DNA of 64,000 nucleotides from Muriicola marianensis (GCF_014638095.1 NZ_BMFH01000001.1:945887-1009886); one strand, 5' to 3'; numbered from the stretch's first letter, positions 20,001-31,117 are shown. The notes: generated by a model from the sequence alone, not told the origin. Program-made: numbers and translations.

Positions 20001-20459
20001 ATCACAAACTCCATCCCCCGTTTTGGTATCGTCCTCTTCGGGACAGGCGTATGCATCATCCAGTCCATCTCCATCTGCATCAATCCCTGAAGGGGCAATG
20101 TATCCGGAACTACTCTGAGCTTCCACATTGTCGAGGATACCATCATTATCCGAATCAATGTCGAGATAATCAGGAGTACCATCTCCGTCGGTATCAGTTG
20201 GATTGGTGGTATGATCTTTATCCCCATCTAAATCTGCATCCTCAAAAATATCCAGGATGCCGTCGTTATCGTCATCTACATCGTCCTTGTCCTTCACCCC
20301 GTCCCCATCGGTATCGGTGTTTTTATTGGATTTTTTGACAAGGCCGGATTCCGGGTTTGAGATGCCATAAGAGACCTCCGCAGGCATAAGAAGGATAAGG
20401 GAAAAAAGCAGAGAAAAAATAAATGCCTTTTGGGTTCTCAAAAAAGTAAAGTTCTCCAT
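14031..20459 (-). CDS. giant T9SS type B surface protein with TSP3 and Ig-like repeats
   Basis: This 2142-residue protein has a signal peptide (about residues 10-32). Residues about 48-510 carry thrombospondin type 3-like, Asp-rich calcium-binding repeats ([21 protein letters not shown]). Residues about 510-1085 hold an array of 82-residue units with two D-G-D-G repeats each. Residues about 1200-2040 hold 101-residue Ig-like repeats (AVDDDFS..PVDG ... [10 protein letters not shown]), interrupted by a DUF11-like module (about 1600-1735). The last 90 residues form a gliding-motility/T9SS type B C-terminal domain ([38 protein letters not shown]). It should be secreted across the outer membrane by T9SS. 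I infer a surface adhesin stabilised by calcium. Confidence 0.92.
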   Translation of the reverse strand: MENFTFLRTQKAFIFSLLFSLILLMPAEVSYGISNPESGLVKKSNKNTDTDGDGVKDKDDVDDDNDGILDIFEDADLDGDKDHTTNPTDTDGDGTPDYLDIDSDNDGILDNVEAQSSSGYIAPSGIDADGDGLDDAYACPEEDDTKTGDGVCDYNSKASKYQGKDKVTLCHREDKSPNNPRNGYHEITVAPEAVQAHLDHGDTLGPCPEIPDNSCGLTAVDTDGDGIPDYKDIDSDNDGILDNVESQTSAGYIPVCTNDSDGNGLDDHYESTPGAGEGLTPVNTDGDANPDYRDIDSDNDGIPDNVEGQSTSGYVSPSGMDTDQDGLDDAYENNGITPQNTDGTDEPDYRDLDTDNDTVPDNNEGNDFNFDGIPDQNFTGNDTDGDGLDDGYEGSDLNDGFDVNDEVDDPANDLPDTDGTEDVNYRDIDDDGDGIDTPDEDADEDGDPTNDDSDEDGTPDYLDPDNNPDTDGDGVTDEDEEEDNTDPNDPCDFILSSQTVDPSDEWNNLDCDGDGVTNSDEVDDQTDPLDPCSFNPDSITVEQCGDYVISDCDGDGVTNGDEDNDGTDPFDPCDFILASQTVDTTDEWNNLDCDGDGVTNSDEVNDQTDPLDPCSFNPESITLAQSGDYLAADCDGDGVTNEDENNDGTDPLDPCSFVLTSQTVDTTDEWNNLDCDGDGVTNSDEVDDQTDPLDPCSFNPDSITVEQCGDYVVSDCDGDGVTNGDEDNDGTDPFDPCDFILTSQTVDPSDEWNNLDCDGDGVTNSDEVNDQTDPLDPCSFNPESITLAQSGDYLVADCDGDGVTNEDENDDGTDPLDPCSFVLTSQTVDTTEEWNNLDCDGDGVTNSDEVTDQTDPLDPCSFNPDSITVAQSGDYLLADCDGDGVTNEDENNDGTDPLDPCSFVLTSQTVDTTEEWNNLDCDGDGVTNSDEVNDQTDPLDPCSFNPDSITLAQSGDYLVADCDGDGVTNEDENNDGTDPLDPCSFVLTSQTVDTTDEWNNLDCDGDGVTNSDEVNDQTDPLDPCSYNPDSITVAQSDDYLALDCDGDGVTNGDENNDGTDPLDPCSLVLASQTLDPSAEWDAIDCDGDGNPNGGDPNPLVATAVDDEGETAAETAVTINILANDDYLPNNDPNNLGTTAITQIGGTATGAVSFDPETGELTFTPDISESNSTVTIIYQVCNTDPEPDVCASATVTITVGANLIDAVDDDFSTTPVDGVAGGVVPDSNVLDNDTLNGEPVKPADVVLTSTPTGPLTVNEDGTVTVAPNTPAGTYTIEYTICEVANPTNCDTGSVTVVVDPGANVIDAVDDDFSATPVDGVAGGVVPDSNVLDNDTLNGQPVDPADVVLSSTPTGPLTVNSDGTVTVAPNTPAGTYTIEYTICEVANPTNCDTGSVTVVVDPGANVIDAVDDDFSATPVDGVAGGVVPDSNVLDNDTLNGQPVDPADVVLSSTPTGPLTVNADGTVTVAPNTPAGTYTIEYTICEVANPTNCDTGSVTVVVDPGANVIDAVDDDFSATPVDGEAGGVVPDSNVLDNDTLNGQPVDPADVVLTSTPTGPLTVNADGTVTVASDTSPGTYTIEYTICEVANPTNCDTGSVTVVVEGGPDIVVLKVDTFNDENNDGYAQAGETISYTFTVINTGTVPLGNITITDPLVEVSGGPLTTLEPGQTDSTTFTATYTITQEDIDAGSFQNTATVTGFIPDNGPVSSLSDDPDDPTDNDSDGDGNPDDPTVTVLIGAPGIDAVDDDFTSNPVDGTTGGVVSNSNVLDNDTLNGISVDPADVVITSTPTGPLTVNADGTVSVAPDTAPGTYTIDYTICEVASPENCDTATVTVEVGMGPNMIDAVDDDFTSVPVDGTTGGVVPDSNVLDNDTLNGEPVDPSDVVITSTPTGPLTVNADGTVTVAPDTAPGMYTIDYTICEVANPENCDTATVLVEVGMAPNLIDAVDDDFTEVVVDGDTGGLVADSNVLDNDTLNGEPVNPSDLVITSTPTGPLTVNADGTVTVLAGTPPGTYTIEYTICEVADPDNCDTAIVTVLVSEIVTTFKIEVNQMVTPNSDGRNDFLFIRDVDFAKNNTLKIYNRWGIAVYEGSNYNNQNNVFDGRSRGRSTLSTNDYLPAGVYFYIFEYDLDQERITDTGYLYLSK
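14340..15240 (-). repeat. three 101-residue Ig-like coding repeats, membrane-distal block
   Basis: Three copies of the AVDDDF..VPVDG ... [13 protein letters not shown] unit are encoded here, similar to but more diverged than the block at 15660-16870. They are separated from that block by a unique DUF11-like segment (15240-15660). Confidence 0.7.
15660..16870 (-). repeat. four near-identical 303-bp Ig-like coding repeats
   Basis: The plus-strand landmark gaagtcgtca falls at 15921, 16224, 16527 and 16830, each exactly 303 bp (101 codons) apart. The DNA is almost identical between neighbours, which points to recent tandem duplication within the giant T9SS substrate gene. Confidence 0.85.
17230..18990 (-). 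repeat. eight 246-bp TSP3-type coding repeats
   Basis: The landmark gtctg(a/g)c recurs at 17488, 17734, 17980 and 18226 with an exact 246-bp (82-codon) step, and the array continues in register to about 18965. Each unit encodes two acidic [11 protein letters not shown] repeats joined by Cys-containing linkers (DPLDPCSF). The units differ by few substitutions. Confidence 0.85.
19839..19967 (-). other. small Cys/His domain inside the giant surface protein
   Basis: Residues about 165-207 of the 14031-20459 product read KVTLCHR ... [20 protein letters not shown] followed by G-P-C. I recognise this CH...H..AHL.HGD..G.C pattern as a recurrent small element in bacterial surface proteins. Its Cys and His spacing would suit metal binding or a disulfide. 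The function is unknown. Confidence 0.6.
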
Positions 20460-20814
20460 GTGGGTTAGTTTTTTGAACTAAGCACCATGGCGGTAGGGAG
20501 GACGTATGGGTAAGACTTTGGGAGTCTGAAAGTACTGTGCAAGATATGTTTTTCGCACCGATCCTCAAATTGTTTAATCTCAATCTTCCCCGACTCTCTT
20601 TAAGAGACCAGAATTTTCGATAAACTGATATAAAGTAGGTTTTTTCCTACGTTGCTTTTTTGCATTTTATCGATATTCTCATTACCGGGGATCCCTGTTC
20701 ATCGGCAATATTTGCATCTCGTCTTGCTTCGATCTAAAATATCCTTTTTTGAGTTCCGGAGAGAAGCCTTTGCTTTATGTTCACGCTACTCGGAGTCAAC
20801 CCGATAAATTCCAC

Positions 20815-20822
20815 TATTTTTG
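20815..20822 (+). promoter_or_regulatory. candidate -7 box of prfC
   Basis: TATTTTTG matches TAnnTTTG and ends 14 nt before the proposed GTG start. No good TTG is seen at -33. If used, the transcript would have a leader of only several bases. Confidence 0.35.
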
Positions 20823-20836
20823 CAAAAATTTTTGCA
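20821..20836. repeat. perfect 16-bp palindrome abutting the prfC start
   Basis: TGCAAAAATTTTTGCA is a perfect palindrome that ends one base before the GTG start of prfC and overlaps the candidate -7 box by two bases. It could be an operator, or a chance product of AT-rich sequence. Confidence 0.6.
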
Positions 20837-22426
20837 GTGAATTTTAAAAAAGAGATCGCAAAGCGCAGGACATTTGGTATCATCTCCCACCCGGATGCGG
20901 GAAAGACCACCCTTACAGAAAAATTGCTGTTGTTCGGAGGTGCCATTCAGGAAGCAGGAGCGGTCAAAAGCAATAAGATCAAGAAATCGGCCACCAGTGA
21001 TTTTATGGAGATCGAGCGGCAGCGTGGGATTTCCGTTGCCACTTCGGTTCTGGCCTTTCATTACAAAGACAAAAAGATCAACATCCTCGATACACCGGGG
21101 CACAAGGATTTTGCAGAAGACACCTTCCGGACCCTGACGGCCGTAGACAGCGTGATCGTGGTCATCGACGTGGCCAAAGGGGTAGAGGAACAGACTGAGA
21201 AACTCGTCGAGGTATGCCGGATGCGCAAGATCCCTATGATCGTTTTTATCAATAAACTCGACAGGGAGGGAAAGGATGCGTTCGATCTCCTGGACGAAGT
21301 GGAACAGAAACTGGGACTCACAGTGACACCCCTGAGCTTTCCCATCGGTATGGGATATGATTTCAAGGGGATATACAATATCTACGAGAAGAACATCAAC
21401 CTGTTCAGTGGCGATAGCAAAAAGAACATTGAGGAGACGATCGCCTTCGACGATCTGAGCAATCCCGAGCTTGAAAAGATCATCGGGAACAAGGCAGCCG
21501 ATGACCTCAGGGAACACCTGGAACTCATCCAGGCGGTGTACCCCGACTTTGATAAGGAGGCATACCTAAAAGGAGACCAGCAACCCGTTTTCTTCGGCTC
21601 AGCCCTGAATAATTTCGGGGTAAGGGAACTGCTCGATTGTTTTATCGAGATCGCACCTCCGCCCAGGGATAAAAAGGCGGAAGAAAGGATGGTCAGGGCC
21701 GATGAGAAGCAAATGACAGGCTTTGTATTCAAGATCCACGCCAACATGGACCCGAAACACCGGGACCGACTCGCCTTCGTTAAGGTGGTATCGGGCACCT
21801 TTGAACGCAACAAACCCTACCTGCACGTACGTCACGATAAAAAACTGAAATTCTCCAGCCCAAATGCCTTTTTTGCTGAGAAAAAGGAGATCGTAGACGT
21901 TTCCTTCCCGGGAGATATTGTCGGCCTGCACGACACGGGGAATTTTAAGATCGGGGATACCCTAACCGAAGGGGAGGTCATACACTACAAGGGGATTCCC
22001 AGCTTTTCACCCGAGCACTTCCGCTATATCAACAACGCCGATCCGATGAAAGCCAAGCAACTCAACAAAGGGATAGACCAGCTGATGGATGAAGGGGTAG
22101 CTCAGCTCTTTACCCTGGAGATGAACGGAAGGAAAGTCATCGGCACAGTGGGAGCCCTGCAGTACGAGGTGATCCAGTACCGTTTGGAACACGAATACGG
22201 GGCCAAGTGCACCTATGAGAACTTTCCGGTGCACAAAGCTTGCTGGGTGGAGCCGGAGGATCCTAAAAGTGAGGAATTCGCAGAATTCAAGAGGGTCAAA
22301 CAGAAGTTTTTAGCCAAGGATAAAAGGGGGCAGCTCGTCTTCCTGGCCGATTCGGCCTTTTCCCTCCAGATGACCCAGCAGAAGTACCCCAAGGTAAAAC
22401 TGCATTTTACTTCTGAGTTCGATTGA
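20837..22426 (+). CDS. prfC: peptide chain release factor 3
   Basis: RF3 is a GTPase that removes RF1 and RF2 from the ribosome after termination. The GTPase motifs are visible: G1 ISHPDAGKT, switch region GISVATSV, G3 DTPGHKDF and G4 FINKLDRE, followed by the RF3-type domains 2 and 3. An ATG at 20777 would add 20 residues (MFTLLGVNPINSTIFAKIFA), but these have no counterpart in RF3. The GTG at 20837 gives VNFKKEIAKRRTFG, which aligns with the usual RF3 start, and a length of 529 residues, the same as E. coli RF3. I therefore chose GTG. It is a single-gene transcription unit followed by a hairpin terminator. Confidence 0.93.
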   Translation: MNFKKEIAKRRTFGIISHPDAGKTTLTEKLLLFGGAIQEAGAVKSNKIKKSATSDFMEIERQRGISVATSVLAFHYKDKKINILDTPGHKDFAEDTFRTLTAVDSVIVVIDVAKGVEEQTEKLVEVCRMRKIPMIVFINKLDREGKDAFDLLDEVEQKLGLTVTPLSFPIGMGYDFKGIYNIYEKNINLFSGDSKKNIEETIAFDDLSNPELEKIIGNKAADDLREHLELIQAVYPDFDKEAYLKGDQQPVFFGSALNNFGVRELLDCFIEIAPPPRDKKAEERMVRADEKQMTGFVFKIHANMDPKHRDRLAFVKVVSGTFERNKPYLHVRHDKKLKFSSPNAFFAEKKEIVDVSFPGDIVGLHDTGNFKIGDTLTEGEVIHYKGIPSFSPEHFRYINNADPMKAKQLNKGIDQLMDEGVAQLFTLEMNGRKVIGTVGALQYEVIQYRLEHEYGAKCTYENFPVHKACWVEPEDPKSEEFAEFKRVKQKFLAKDKRGQLVFLADSAFSLQMTQQKYPKVKLHFTSEFD

Positions 22427-22429
22427 CAG

Positions 22430-22460
22430 CAAAAAAAATCCGGAGATCATCCGGATTTTA
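22430..22460. terminator. bidirectional terminator between prfC and DUF3467 gene
   Basis: AAATCCGGA, loop gatca, TCCGGATTT form a perfect 9-bp stem. It is flanked by T4 on the plus strand and, read on the minus strand, by a run of eight T, so it can end both convergent transcripts. Confidence 0.8.
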
Positions 22461-22462
22461 TT

Positions 22463-22774
22463 CTATGCCTCCCCTGTAGGCCCGAAATTAAGCGGGATAG
22501 GAGGTTGTTCATAATCCTTGATCGTGCCGTGGGCCTTTTCGAAACGACTCACGTTCTCGTTAAGCGCTTTGAGAAATTTCTTGGCGTGTTGAGGGGTGAG
22601 CACGATGCGGCTCTTCACTTTCGCCTTCGGCGCCCCCGGCATCAGACTGATAAAATCGATCACAAACTCCGAAACTGAATGGTTGATGATGGCCAGGTTG
22701 GAGTAGGTACCCTCCGCGGTCTTCTCATCCAGCTCTATGTTGATCTGTTTCTGTTTTTTCTCATTCTCGGCCAT
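22463..22774 (-). CDS. DUF3467 domain-containing protein
   Basis: This protein has 103 residues from the ATG at 22774 (MAENEKKQKQINIELDEKTA); a GTG two codons upstream is less likely. The sequence matches the DUF3467 family of small proteins found in Bacteroidota and some archaea (EGTYSNLAIINHS..EFVIDF, LTPQHAKKFLKALNENV). No enzymatic function is known. It lies just downstream of rpoC on the same strand, past a terminator-like hairpin, so read-through from the rpo operon is possible. No signal peptide or membrane segment is visible, so it is probably cytoplasmic. Confidence 0.88.
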   Translation of the reverse strand: MAENEKKQKQINIELDEKTAEGTYSNLAIINHSVSEFVIDFISLMPGAPKAKVKSRIVLTPQHAKKFLKALNENVSRFEKAHGTIKDYEQPPIPLNFGPTGEA

Positions 22775-22796
22775 AACCACTTGCTTTTAATGTGAA

Positions 22797-22832
22797 TAAA
22801 AAACCCCCAACCGGAAGGTTGAGGGTTTTTGA
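22797..22832 (-). terminator. rho-independent terminator after rpoC
   Basis: Stem halves at 22803-22812 (ACCCCCAACC) and 22817-22826 (GGTTGAGGGT) pair over 10 bp with one G-T. On the minus strand they are followed by six T. It begins a few bases after the rpoC stop. Confidence 0.8.
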
Positions 22833-22834
22833 TT

Positions 22835-25800
22835 TTAGAATTTCAATTCTTCCTTACGGGCCATGATCTCCTCGTACTCCTGCTTGGAGCCCACGATGAT
22901 GGATTCATAGTCGCGCATACCGGTACCGGCCGGGATCCTGTGACCGACGATCACATTCTCTTTCAGGCCTTCCAGATCGTCTACCTTACCGCTTACGGCA
23001 GCTTCGTTCAACACCTTGGTAGTTTCCTGGAAGGAAGCCGCTGAGATGAAGGACTTAGTCTGGAGGGACGCCCTGGTAATCCCCTGGAGTACAGGGGTTG
23101 CCGTTGCAGCAACCGCGTCACGTGCAGTGACCAGTGCCTTGTCGGCCCTCTTCAGGATGGAATTCTCGTCCCTGAGCTCTCGGGCTGTAATGATCTGCCC
23201 GGCTTTCAGGTTTTCAGAATCTCCTTTATCCTCCACGACCTTCTTGCCGAAGATCTCATCATTCTCCTGGATAAAGTCGTCCTTGTGTACCAGCTGATTC
23301 TCCAGGAAGATCGTATCTCCCGGATCCTCTATCCTTACCTTCCTCATCATCTGTCTCACGACCACCTCAAAGTGTTTGTCGTTGATCTTCACCCCCTGGA
23401 GACGATATACTTCCTGTACTTCGTTGACCAGGTATTGCTGTACAGCAGAAGGTCCTTTGATGGCCAGGATATCTTCCGGGGTCACGGAACCATCTGAAAG
23501 CGGCATACCGGCACGTACGTAATCGTTCTCCTGCACCAGGATCTGGTTAGAGAGTTTTACGAGATACTTCTTCTGCTCGCCCAGTTTGGATTCGATGATG
23601 ATCTCCCGGTTACCCCTCTTGATCTTCCCGAAGGAAACCACCCCGTCGATCTCAGAGACCACTGCAGGGTTAGATGGGTTACGGGCTTCGAACAATTCGG
23701 TCACCCTTGGCAGACCACCCGTGATATCACCAGTCTTGGCAGATTTTCTCGGGATCTTGACCAGGATCTTTCCTTCCTTGATCTTTTCTCCGTCATCCAC
23801 CATCAGGTGGGAACCAACAGGCAGGTTGTAAGATCTCAGTACCTCGTCCTTGCTGTTCTTGATCAGCAGGGTCGGGATGAGCCTCTTGTTCCTTGATTCG
23901 GTGATCACCTTCTCCTGGAATCCGGTCTGCTCGTCGATCTCGACCTGGTAAGTAACACCTTGTTCGATATTCTCATAGACGATCTTTCCGGTAAATTCGG
24001 AAACGATCACCCCGTTATATGGATCCCACTGACAGATCAGCTGTCCTTTTTCGATCTTGGCTCCATTCTTCACGAAGAGCTGTGATCCGTAAGGTATGTT
24101 ATTCGTACTCAGGGTAATACCTGTCTTGTTGTCGACAATCTTGATCTCAGATGTCCTGGAGATCACGATATCAACGGGTTTCCCTTCGTTGTTTTGTCCT
24201 TTAACGGTGCGCAGGTCCTCGATCTCGGCCTTACCGTCGAATCGGGCTTCCAGCTTGTTGTCTTCAGAGATGTTCCCTGCGATACCTCCCACGTGGAAGG
24301 TTCTCAGGGTAAGCTGTGTTCCGGGTTCCCCGATAGACTGGGCAGCAACCACACCTACAGCTTCTCCTCTTTGTACCATCTTGTTGGTAGCCAGGTTACG
24401 GCCGTAACACTTGGCACAGATACCTTTTTGGGCTTCACAAGTCAACGCAGACCGCACTTCGACCTTCTCGATAGGCGAGGCTTCGATCTTCTTCACGTCG
24501 GCCTCCATGATCTCTTCCCCGGCCTTGAGGATCAATTCCTCTGTAAGCGGGTCATAGACATCGTGAAGGGATACCCTTCCCAGGATTCTTTCCCCGAGGG
24601 TTTCTACAACTTCCTCGTTCTTCTTGAGGCTTTCCACTTCAATCCCCCTGAGCGTGCCGCAATCCTCGATGTTGACGATCACATCCTGAGACACGTCTAC
24701 CAGCCTACGGGTCAGGTAACCGGCATCCGCCGTTTTAAGAGCCGTATCGGCAAGACCTTTACGGGCACCGTGGGTAGAGATAAAGTACTCAAGGATAGAC
24801 AGACCTTCCTTAAAGTTGGAAAGGATGGGGTTCTCGATGATCTCCCCACCTCCGGCAGTCGATTTCTTGGGTTTCGCCATCAGTCCGCGCATTCCCGTCA
24901 GCTGACGGATCTGCTCCTTGGACCCCCTGGCCCCTGAATCGAGCATCATATACACGGAGTTAAAGCCCTGCTGGTCTTCGCGTATCCTCTTCATGGCCAG
25001 CTCGGTAAGCATGGCGTTGGTTGAGGTCCACACGTCGATCACCTGGTTGTAACGCTCGTTATTGGTGATCAGACCCATGTTATAGTTCATCATGATACCG
25101 TCTACCTGTTGATTGGCATCGGCGATCATTTCGTGTTTCTCCTGTGGGATGATGATATCCCCAAGGCTGAAGGACAATCCCCCTTTGAAGGCGAATTCAT
25201 ATCCCATCGTCTTGATCTTATCCAGGAATTCGGCTGTGGTGGGTACGTCAGTCACAGAAAGGATCTTTCCGATGATATCCCTCAGGGATTTCTTGTTCAG
25301 AACCTCATTCACATAACCGGCTTCCTCCGGCACAACCATATTAAAGAGGACCCTACCGACGGTAGTCTCTATGATCTGGTTGACCAGCTCTCCTTTTTCA
25401 TTGAAATCCTTGGCCCTTACCTTGATCCCGGCGTTGAGCTCCACCTTGCCTTCGTTAAAGGCGATGACCACCTCCTCGTAGGAGTAGAATGTCAGGCCTT
25501 CCCCTTTTACAGGCTTTTCCTTGGTAGATTTACGCTCCTTGGTCATATAGTACAACCCAAGTACCATATCCTGAGAAGGAACGGTAATGGGTGAACCGTT
25601 AGCCGGGTTCAGGATGTTGTGGGAGGCCAGCATCAACAGCTGGGCTTCCAGGATAGCCTCCGGACCTAACGGAAGGTGAACGGCCATCTGGTCCCCGTCG
25701 AAGTCGGCGTTAAAAGCCGTACACACCAGCGGGTGCAAACGGATAGCCTTACCTTCGATCAGTCTGGGCTGGAAGGCCTGGATTCCCAGCCTGTGCAGGG

Positions 25801-27133
25801 TGGGGGCCCGGTTCAGCAACACGGGGTGTCCTTTGAGGACGTTCTCCAGGATATCCCATACCACGGGCTCCTTCTTATCTATGATCTTTTTAGCGGATTT
25901 TACAGTTTTTACGATCCCTCTCTCGATGAGTTTTCGGATCACAAAAGGCTTGTAGAGTTCAGCGGCCATGTCCTTGGGCAAACCACACTCGTACAGGCTC
26001 ATTTCGGGACCTACGACGATCACGGAACGGGCTGAGTAATCCACCCGCTTTCCGAGGAGGTTCTGACGGAACCTTCCCTGTTTCCCTTTGAGGGAGTCGG
26101 AAAGGGATTTCAGAGGCCTGTTAGACTCTGTCTTGACAGCAGAGGCTTTTCGCGTATTGTCAAAAAGGGAATCGACGGCTTCCTGCAGCATCCTCTTCTC
26201 GTTCCTGAGGATCACCTCAGGAGCCTTGATCTCCATCAGTCTTTTCAGACGGTTGTTTCGGATGATCACCCTGCGGTACAGGTCGTTGAGGTCAGAAGTC
26301 GCAAAACGGCCACCATCAAGAGGTACCAAAGGCCTCAGTTCCGGTGGGATCACAGGGATCACCTTCATGATCATCCACTCGGGACGGTTCTCGCGGTTGT
26401 CCTGAGATTCCCTCAGGGCCTCTACTACTTGCAGCCTTTTAAGGGCTTCTGTTTTCCTTTGTTTGGAGGTTTCCGTATTGGCCTTATGCCTGAGATCGTA
26501 AGAGAGTTCCTTGAGATCGATCCTGGAAAGGAGGTCTATAAGACACTCGGCCCCCATCTTGGCGATGAACTTATTGGGATCTGAATCTTCGAGGTACTGG
26601 TTCTCCGGTGGGATGGTCTCCAGGATGTTCAGGTATTCCTCTTCGGTGAGGAAATCGAGCATCTGCAGCTCCTCCCCTTCCGGTCCTTTGGCGATACCAG
26701 GCTGGATCACTACATACCTTTCGTAGTAGATGATCATATCCAGTTTCTTGGATGGCAGGCCCAGCAGGTAACCTATCTTGTTAGGCAGAGAACGGAAATA
26801 CCAAATATGGGCTACGGGAACCACCAGGTTGATGTGCCCTACACGGTCCCTACGTACTTTCTTTTCGGTTACTTCCACTCCGCAGCGATCACAAACGATC
26901 CCGCGGTAACGGATTCTCTTATACTTTCCACAGGCGCATTCGTAGTCCTTTACCGGACCAAAGATACGCTCACAGAACAACCCGTCCCTTTCCGGCTTGT
27001 GCGTCCTGTAATTGATCGTCTCAGGCTTGAGGACCTCCCCCCTGGACTCAGCCAGGATGGCTTCCGGAGAAGCCAGACCGATGGAAATCTTGTTAAACCT
27101 TTTTACTGCTGTGTTATCGTGATGTCTAGCCAT
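22835..27133 (-). CDS. rpoC: DNA-directed RNA polymerase subunit beta'
   Basis: This 1432-residue protein is the catalytic clamp subunit of RNA polymerase. The N-terminal zinc-binding CACGKYK ... CDRCG cluster, the active-site Mg-binding [15 protein letters not shown] motif (about residue 475) and the second zinc cluster ([15 protein letters not shown]) are all present. The trigger-loop region and C-terminal conserved blocks follow. The start [10 protein letters not shown] fits Bacteroidota RpoC. It is separated from rpoB by 44 bp and is the last gene of the rpl-rpo operon before a terminator. Confidence 0.98.
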   Translation of the reverse strand: MARHHDNTAVKRFNKISIGLASPEAILAESRGEVLKPETINYRTHKPERDGLFCERIFGPVKDYECACGKYKRIRYRGIVCDRCGVEVTEKKVRRDRVGHINLVVPVAHIWYFRSLPNKIGYLLGLPSKKLDMIIYYERYVVIQPGIAKGPEGEELQMLDFLTEEEYLNILETIPPENQYLEDSDPNKFIAKMGAECLIDLLSRIDLKELSYDLRHKANTETSKQRKTEALKRLQVVEALRESQDNRENRPEWMIMKVIPVIPPELRPLVPLDGGRFATSDLNDLYRRVIIRNNRLKRLMEIKAPEVILRNEKRMLQEAVDSLFDNTRKASAVKTESNRPLKSLSDSLKGKQGRFRQNLLGKRVDYSARSVIVVGPEMSLYECGLPKDMAAELYKPFVIRKLIERGIVKTVKSAKKIIDKKEPVVWDILENVLKGHPVLLNRAPTLHRLGIQAFQPRLIEGKAIRLHPLVCTAFNADFDGDQMAVHLPLGPEAILEAQLLMLASHNILNPANGSPITVPSQDMVLGLYYMTKERKSTKEKPVKGEGLTFYSYEEVVIAFNEGKVELNAGIKVRAKDFNEKGELVNQIIETTVGRVLFNMVVPEEAGYVNEVLNKKSLRDIIGKILSVTDVPTTAEFLDKIKTMGYEFAFKGGLSFSLGDIIIPQEKHEMIADANQQVDGIMMNYNMGLITNNERYNQVIDVWTSTNAMLTELAMKRIREDQQGFNSVYMMLDSGARGSKEQIRQLTGMRGLMAKPKKSTAGGGEIIENPILSNFKEGLSILEYFISTHGARKGLADTALKTADAGYLTRRLVDVSQDVIVNIEDCGTLRGIEVESLKKNEEVVETLGERILGRVSLHDVYDPLTEELILKAGEEIMEADVKKIEASPIEKVEVRSALTCEAQKGICAKCYGRNLATNKMVQRGEAVGVVAAQSIGEPGTQLTLRTFHVGGIAGNISEDNKLEARFDGKAEIEDLRTVKGQNNEGKPVDIVISRTSEIKIVDNKTGITLSTNNIPYGSQLFVKNGAKIEKGQLICQWDPYNGVIVSEFTGKIVYENIEQGVTYQVEIDEQTGFQEKVITESRNKRLIPTLLIKNSKDEVLRSYNLPVGSHLMVDDGEKIKEGKILVKIPRKSAKTGDITGGLPRVTELFEARNPSNPAVVSEIDGVVSFGKIKRGNREIIIESKLGEQKKYLVKLSNQILVQENDYVRAGMPLSDGSVTPEDILAIKGPSAVQQYLVNEVQEVYRLQGVKINDKHFEVVVRQMMRKVRIEDPGDTIFLENQLVHKDDFIQENDEIFGKKVVEDKGDSENLKAGQIITARELRDENSILKRADKALVTARDAVAATATPVLQGITRASLQTKSFISAASFQETTKVLNEAAVSGKVDDLEGLKENVIVGHRIPAGTGMRDYESIIVGSKQEYEEIMARKEELKF

Positions 27134-27177
27134 AATGCTATTAGTGATACTAAATGATTGTGTAACAGGTACTTATA

Positions 27178-30100
27178 TTATTCCTCCAGTCGGATATCGA
27201 GGCCGAGGCCTTTCAGCTCGTGCATCAATACGTTGAAGGATTCCGGCAAGCCGGGTTCCGGCATGGTCTCTCCCTTGACGATCGATTCGTAGGTCTTTGC
27301 CCTTCCGATCACGTCGTCAGACTTCACGGTGAGGATCTCCCTCAGGGTAGCAGAGGCTCCGTAGGCCTGCAGGGCCCACACTTCCATTTCCCCGAAACGC
27401 TGTCCACCGAACTGTGCCTTACCTCCCAGAGGTTGCTGGGTGATTAGGGAATAAGGTCCGATAGATCGGGCGTGCATCTTGTCATCGACCATGTGGCCTA
27501 ATTTGAGCATGTAGATCACACCTACTGTCGCAGCCTGGTCGAATCGCTCTCCGGTTCCACCATCATAGAGATAGGTGTGTCCGAATCTCGGGATGCCGGC
27601 TTCGTCTGTCAGTTTATCGATCTCGTCTATCGTGGCCCCGTCAAAGATCGGGGTGGCGTATTTCTGACCCAGATTCTGACCGGCCCAGCCCAATACGGTT
27701 TCATAGATCTGTCCGATATTCATCCTCGAAGGTACCCCAAGCGGGTTCAGTACGATGTCTACAGGTGTTCCATCCTCCAGGAAAGGCATGTCTTCCTGAC
27801 GGACGATACGAGCCACGATACCTTTGTTTCCGTGGCGTCCTGCCATCTTGTCCCCTACTTTCAGCTTCCTCTTCTTGGCGATGTACACCTTGGCCAATTT
27901 CATGATCCCGGCTGGGAGTTCATCCCCTACGGAGATAGTGAATTTATCCCTTCTCAGGTTCCCCTGAAGGTCGTTCAATTTGATCTTATAGTTGTGCAAC
28001 AGATCGGCCACCATCACATTGGTCGCTTTATCCGTTGTCCAGCTGCCGCTTACCAAGTGGGCGAAATCGTCCACGGCATTGAGCATCTTCATGGTGTACT
28101 TCTTGCCCTTTGGCAGCACTTCTTCACCCAGGTCATTGACCACCCCTTGTGAGGTTTTTCCATTGACCAGCTTAAAGAGTTTTTCCACCAGGATGTCCTT
28201 CAGCTCCTGGAATTTCACTTCGTATTCGAGCTCCAGGGCGTTGATCGCCTCCTTATCCTCGGAACGCTTGCGCTTGTCCTTGATGGACCTGGAGAACAAT
28301 TTCTTGTCGATCACCACTCCTCTGAGCGATGGAGAAGCTTTCAAAGAGGCGTCCTTAACGTCTCCCGCCTTATCGCCGAAGATGGCGCGAAGGAGTTTTT
28401 CTTCCGGAGTAGGATCAGATTCTCCCTTCGGAGTGATCTTACCAATAAGGATGTCACCGGGTTTTACCTCTGCCCCAATGCGGATCATTCCGTATTCATC
28501 GAGATCTTTGGTCGCTTCTTCCGAAACGTTGGGGATATCATTGGTCAGTTCCTCAGCTCCCAGTTTGGTATCGCGAACTTCCAGAGAGTACTCATCTATG
28601 TGGATAGAAGTGAAGATATCTTCCCGGACCACTTTCTCAGAGATCACGATCGCATCCTCGAAGTTGTATCCCTTCCAGGGCATAAAGGCCACTTTCAGGT
28701 TTCTACCCAGGGCAAGTTCTCCGCTCTCGGTCGCATAACCCTCACAGAGTACCTGTCCTTTTTTCACCTTGTCCCCTTTTCTTACGATGGGTTTGAGGTT
28801 GATACTGGTCCCCTGGTTCGTCTTGCGGAACTTGACCAGTTCGTATGTCTTGGAATCTTCGTCAAAACTCACCAGTCTTTCCTCATCGGTACGGTTGTAC
28901 TTGATGACGATCTTCTGGGCGTCTACGTATTCGATGACACCATCACCTTCTGCATTGATCAGAACACGTGAATCTGAGGCTACCTGTCTTTCGAGTCCGG
29001 TTCCCACGATGGGGGACTGGGGTTTCAAAAGGGGTACTGCCTGCCGCATCATGTTCGATCCCATCAGGGCCCGGTTAGCATCGTCGTGCTCCAGGAATGG
29101 GATGAGGGAGGCAGAGATGGATGCGATCTGGTTGGGCGCCACATCCGTGTAATTTACCTCAGAGGGATCAACGACGGGGAAGTCACCTTCCTCCCGTGCG
29201 ATCACCTTCTCCCTGTCTATAGTGCCGTCTTTCTTCAGAGGAATGTTCGCCTGGGCGATCTTCATTCCTTCTTCTTCCTCAGCACTGAGGAATACATAAT
29301 CCTTGGTATCTACCTTCCCATCAGCAACCTTGCGATAAGGAGTTTCCAGGAAGCCCATGGAGTTTACCTTGGCAAAGACGGAAAGAGACGAGATCAAACC
29401 AATATTTGGTCCTTCCGGCGTCTCGATCGGACAAAGCCTTCCGTAGTGGGTATAGTGAACGTCCCTTACTTCGAATCCGGCTCTTTCCCTTGAAAGTCCG
29501 CCTGGCCCAAGAGCAGACAGCCTTCTCTTGTGAGTGATCTCTGCAAGAGGGTTGGTCTGGTCCATGAACTGGGACAGCTGGTTGGTCCCGAAGAAGGAAT
29601 TGATGACAGATGAAAGGGTCTTCGCATTGATAAGGTCGATAGGTGTAAACACCTCGTTGTCCCTTACGTTCATCCTTTCCCGGATCGTTCTGGCCATACG
29701 CGCCAGCCCTACACCGAATTGTGCAGAAAGCTGCTCGCCTACGGTTCTTACCCTTCTGTTGGAAAGGTGGTCAATATCGTCGATCTCCGCTTTGGAGTTG
29801 ATCAGTTCTATGAGGTACTTGATAATGGTGATGATATCCTCTTTGGTGAGGACCTGTTTGTCCATCCCGATATCGAGTCCTAATTTCTTGTTCATCCTGT
29901 ACCTTCCCACTTCCCCGAGGTTGTACCTCTGGTCTGAGAAGAACAGTTTGTCTATGATGCCCCTCGCAGTCTCTTCATCCGGCGGTTCTGCATTCCTCAA
30001 TTGGCGGTAGATGTGTTCCACAGCCTCTTTTTCGGAGTTTGTGGGGTCTTTCTGGAGCGTATTGTGGATGATGGCATAGTCGCTCTGTGCATTGTTCTCC

Positions 30101-30987
30101 TTGTGCAGAAGGATGGTTTTCACATCGGCGTCTATGATCTGTTGGATGTGGTCTTTCTCAAGGATGGTATCCCTGTCGAGGATGATCTCATTACGCTCGA
30201 TGGAGACTACCTCCCCGGTATCCTCATCCACGAAATCCTCATGCCAGGTATTGAGAACCCTCGCTGCGAGTTTCCTGCCGAGGACTTTGGTAAGTCCTGT
30301 TTTGGTAACCTTCACTTCTTCAGAAAGGTCGAAAATCTCGAGGATGTCCTTGTCCCTCTCGAAGCCGATCGCCCTGAACAGAGTGGTTACCGGTAATTTT
30401 TTCTTTCTGTCGATATAGGCGTACATCACGCTGTTGATGTCCGTGGCGAACTCGATCCAGGAACCTTTAAAAGGGATTACCCGGGCCGAGTACAATTTGG
30501 TACCATTGGCGTGGAAAGACTGCCCGAAGAACACACCGGGTGAACGATGCAACTGGGATACGACCACGCGTTCAGCTCCGTTGATCACAAAGGTCCCGCT
30601 GGGGGTCATGTATGGAATGGTCCCCAGGTAGACATCCTGAACAATTGTCTCAAAATCCTCGTGTTCCGGATCTGTACAGTACAGCTTGAGCCGGGCCTTG
30701 AGAGGTACACTGTAGGTGAGTCCGCGTTCAATACACTCCTGAATGGAGTAACGCGGAGGGTCTATAAAGTAATCGAGGAATTCCAATACGAATTGGTTCC
30801 TAGTATCGGTGATGGGAAAGTTTTCCATGAAGGTATTGTAAAGACCTTCATTGCCCCTCTCGTCAGATTTTGTTTCAAGCTGAAAAAAATCTTGAAATGA
30901 TTTAATCTGAATGTCCAAGAAATCCGGGTAGTCCGGTATGTTCTTAGCGGATGCGAAACTTATTCTTTCAGTCTGTTTTGTGAACAT
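27178..30987 (-). CDS. rpoB: DNA-directed RNA polymerase subunit beta
   Basis: This 1269-residue beta subunit carries the rifampicin-pocket segment [20 protein letters not shown] with the usual wild-type Asp, His and Ser residues, so no classical resistance substitution is seen. It also has the conserved GRHGNKGIV and [19 protein letters not shown] blocks. It pairs with RpoC, encoded immediately downstream. The upstream 130-bp gap to rplL holds a strong hairpin that could tune expression of rpoBC relative to the ribosomal proteins. Confidence 0.98.
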   Translation of the reverse strand: MFTKQTERISFASAKNIPDYPDFLDIQIKSFQDFFQLETKSDERGNEGLYNTFMENFPITDTRNQFVLEFLDYFIDPPRYSIQECIERGLTYSVPLKARLKLYCTDPEHEDFETIVQDVYLGTIPYMTPSGTFVINGAERVVVSQLHRSPGVFFGQSFHANGTKLYSARVIPFKGSWIEFATDINSVMYAYIDRKKKLPVTTLFRAIGFERDKDILEIFDLSEEVKVTKTGLTKVLGRKLAARVLNTWHEDFVDEDTGEVVSIERNEIILDRDTILEKDHIQQIIDADVKTILLHKENNAQSDYAIIHNTLQKDPTNSEKEAVEHIYRQLRNAEPPDEETARGIIDKLFFSDQRYNLGEVGRYRMNKKLGLDIGMDKQVLTKEDIITIIKYLIELINSKAEIDDIDHLSNRRVRTVGEQLSAQFGVGLARMARTIRERMNVRDNEVFTPIDLINAKTLSSVINSFFGTNQLSQFMDQTNPLAEITHKRRLSALGPGGLSRERAGFEVRDVHYTHYGRLCPIETPEGPNIGLISSLSVFAKVNSMGFLETPYRKVADGKVDTKDYVFLSAEEEEGMKIAQANIPLKKDGTIDREKVIAREEGDFPVVDPSEVNYTDVAPNQIASISASLIPFLEHDDANRALMGSNMMRQAVPLLKPQSPIVGTGLERQVASDSRVLINAEGDGVIEYVDAQKIVIKYNRTDEERLVSFDEDSKTYELVKFRKTNQGTSINLKPIVRKGDKVKKGQVLCEGYATESGELALGRNLKVAFMPWKGYNFEDAIVISEKVVREDIFTSIHIDEYSLEVRDTKLGAEELTNDIPNVSEEATKDLDEYGMIRIGAEVKPGDILIGKITPKGESDPTPEEKLLRAIFGDKAGDVKDASLKASPSLRGVVIDKKLFSRSIKDKRKRSEDKEAINALELEYEVKFQELKDILVEKLFKLVNGKTSQGVVNDLGEEVLPKGKKYTMKMLNAVDDFAHLVSGSWTTDKATNVMVADLLHNYKIKLNDLQGNLRRDKFTISVGDELPAGIMKLAKVYIAKKRKLKVGDKMAGRHGNKGIVARIVRQEDMPFLEDGTPVDIVLNPLGVPSRMNIGQIYETVLGWAGQNLGQKYATPIFDGATIDEIDKLTDEAGIPRFGHTYLYDGGTGERFDQAATVGVIYMLKLGHMVDDKMHARSIGPYSLITQQPLGGKAQFGGQRFGEMEVWALQAYGASATLREILTVKSDDVIGRAKTYESIVKGETMPEPGLPESFNVLMHELKGLGLDIRLEE

Positions 30988-31056
30988 CTATGGACAAAAT
31001 TTTGAACGTGAATACTGTGATGGGTGGTATATGACTTTATATACTATCTATAAAAG

Positions 31057-31096
31057 GGTTTAGGTCTAGCCACCGTAAGGCGGAAAGACCTAAACC
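31057..31096 (-). promoter_or_regulatory. rplL-rpoB intergenic stem-loop
   Basis: GGTTTAGGTCT (31057-31067) and AGACCTAAACC (31086-31096) form a perfect 11-bp stem, with a further partial pairing (CCaCC/GGcGG) inside the loop. On the minus strand it ends with CCCTTTTAT. Its position between rplL and rpoB is where E. coli has a partial terminator and RNase III site. A comparable role here is inference. Confidence 0.6.
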
Positions 31097-31117
31097 AAAA
31101 CCGTATGGTCGTAGCAA

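Larger units (their letters stand above)
20460..20836. other. 377-bp divergent intergenic region
   Basis: This region separates the minus-strand surface operon from plus-strand prfC. It contains short inverted repeats (CTCTT-T-AAGAG at 20596-20606, and GTAGG-T6-CCTAC at 20635-20650). Near prfC it holds a candidate -7 box (20815-20822) and a perfect 16-bp palindrome (20821-20836). I found no clear promoter for the minus-strand operon. Confidence 0.5.

Noticed and set aside
20777-20836. ATG start of prfC at 20777
   Set aside because: The extra 20 residues do not match RF3, while the GTG at 20837 gives the normal N-terminus and length.
24194-24937. 247-codon plus-strand frame inside rpoC
   Set aside because: It is a shadow of the conserved rpoC frame, with no signal or domain.
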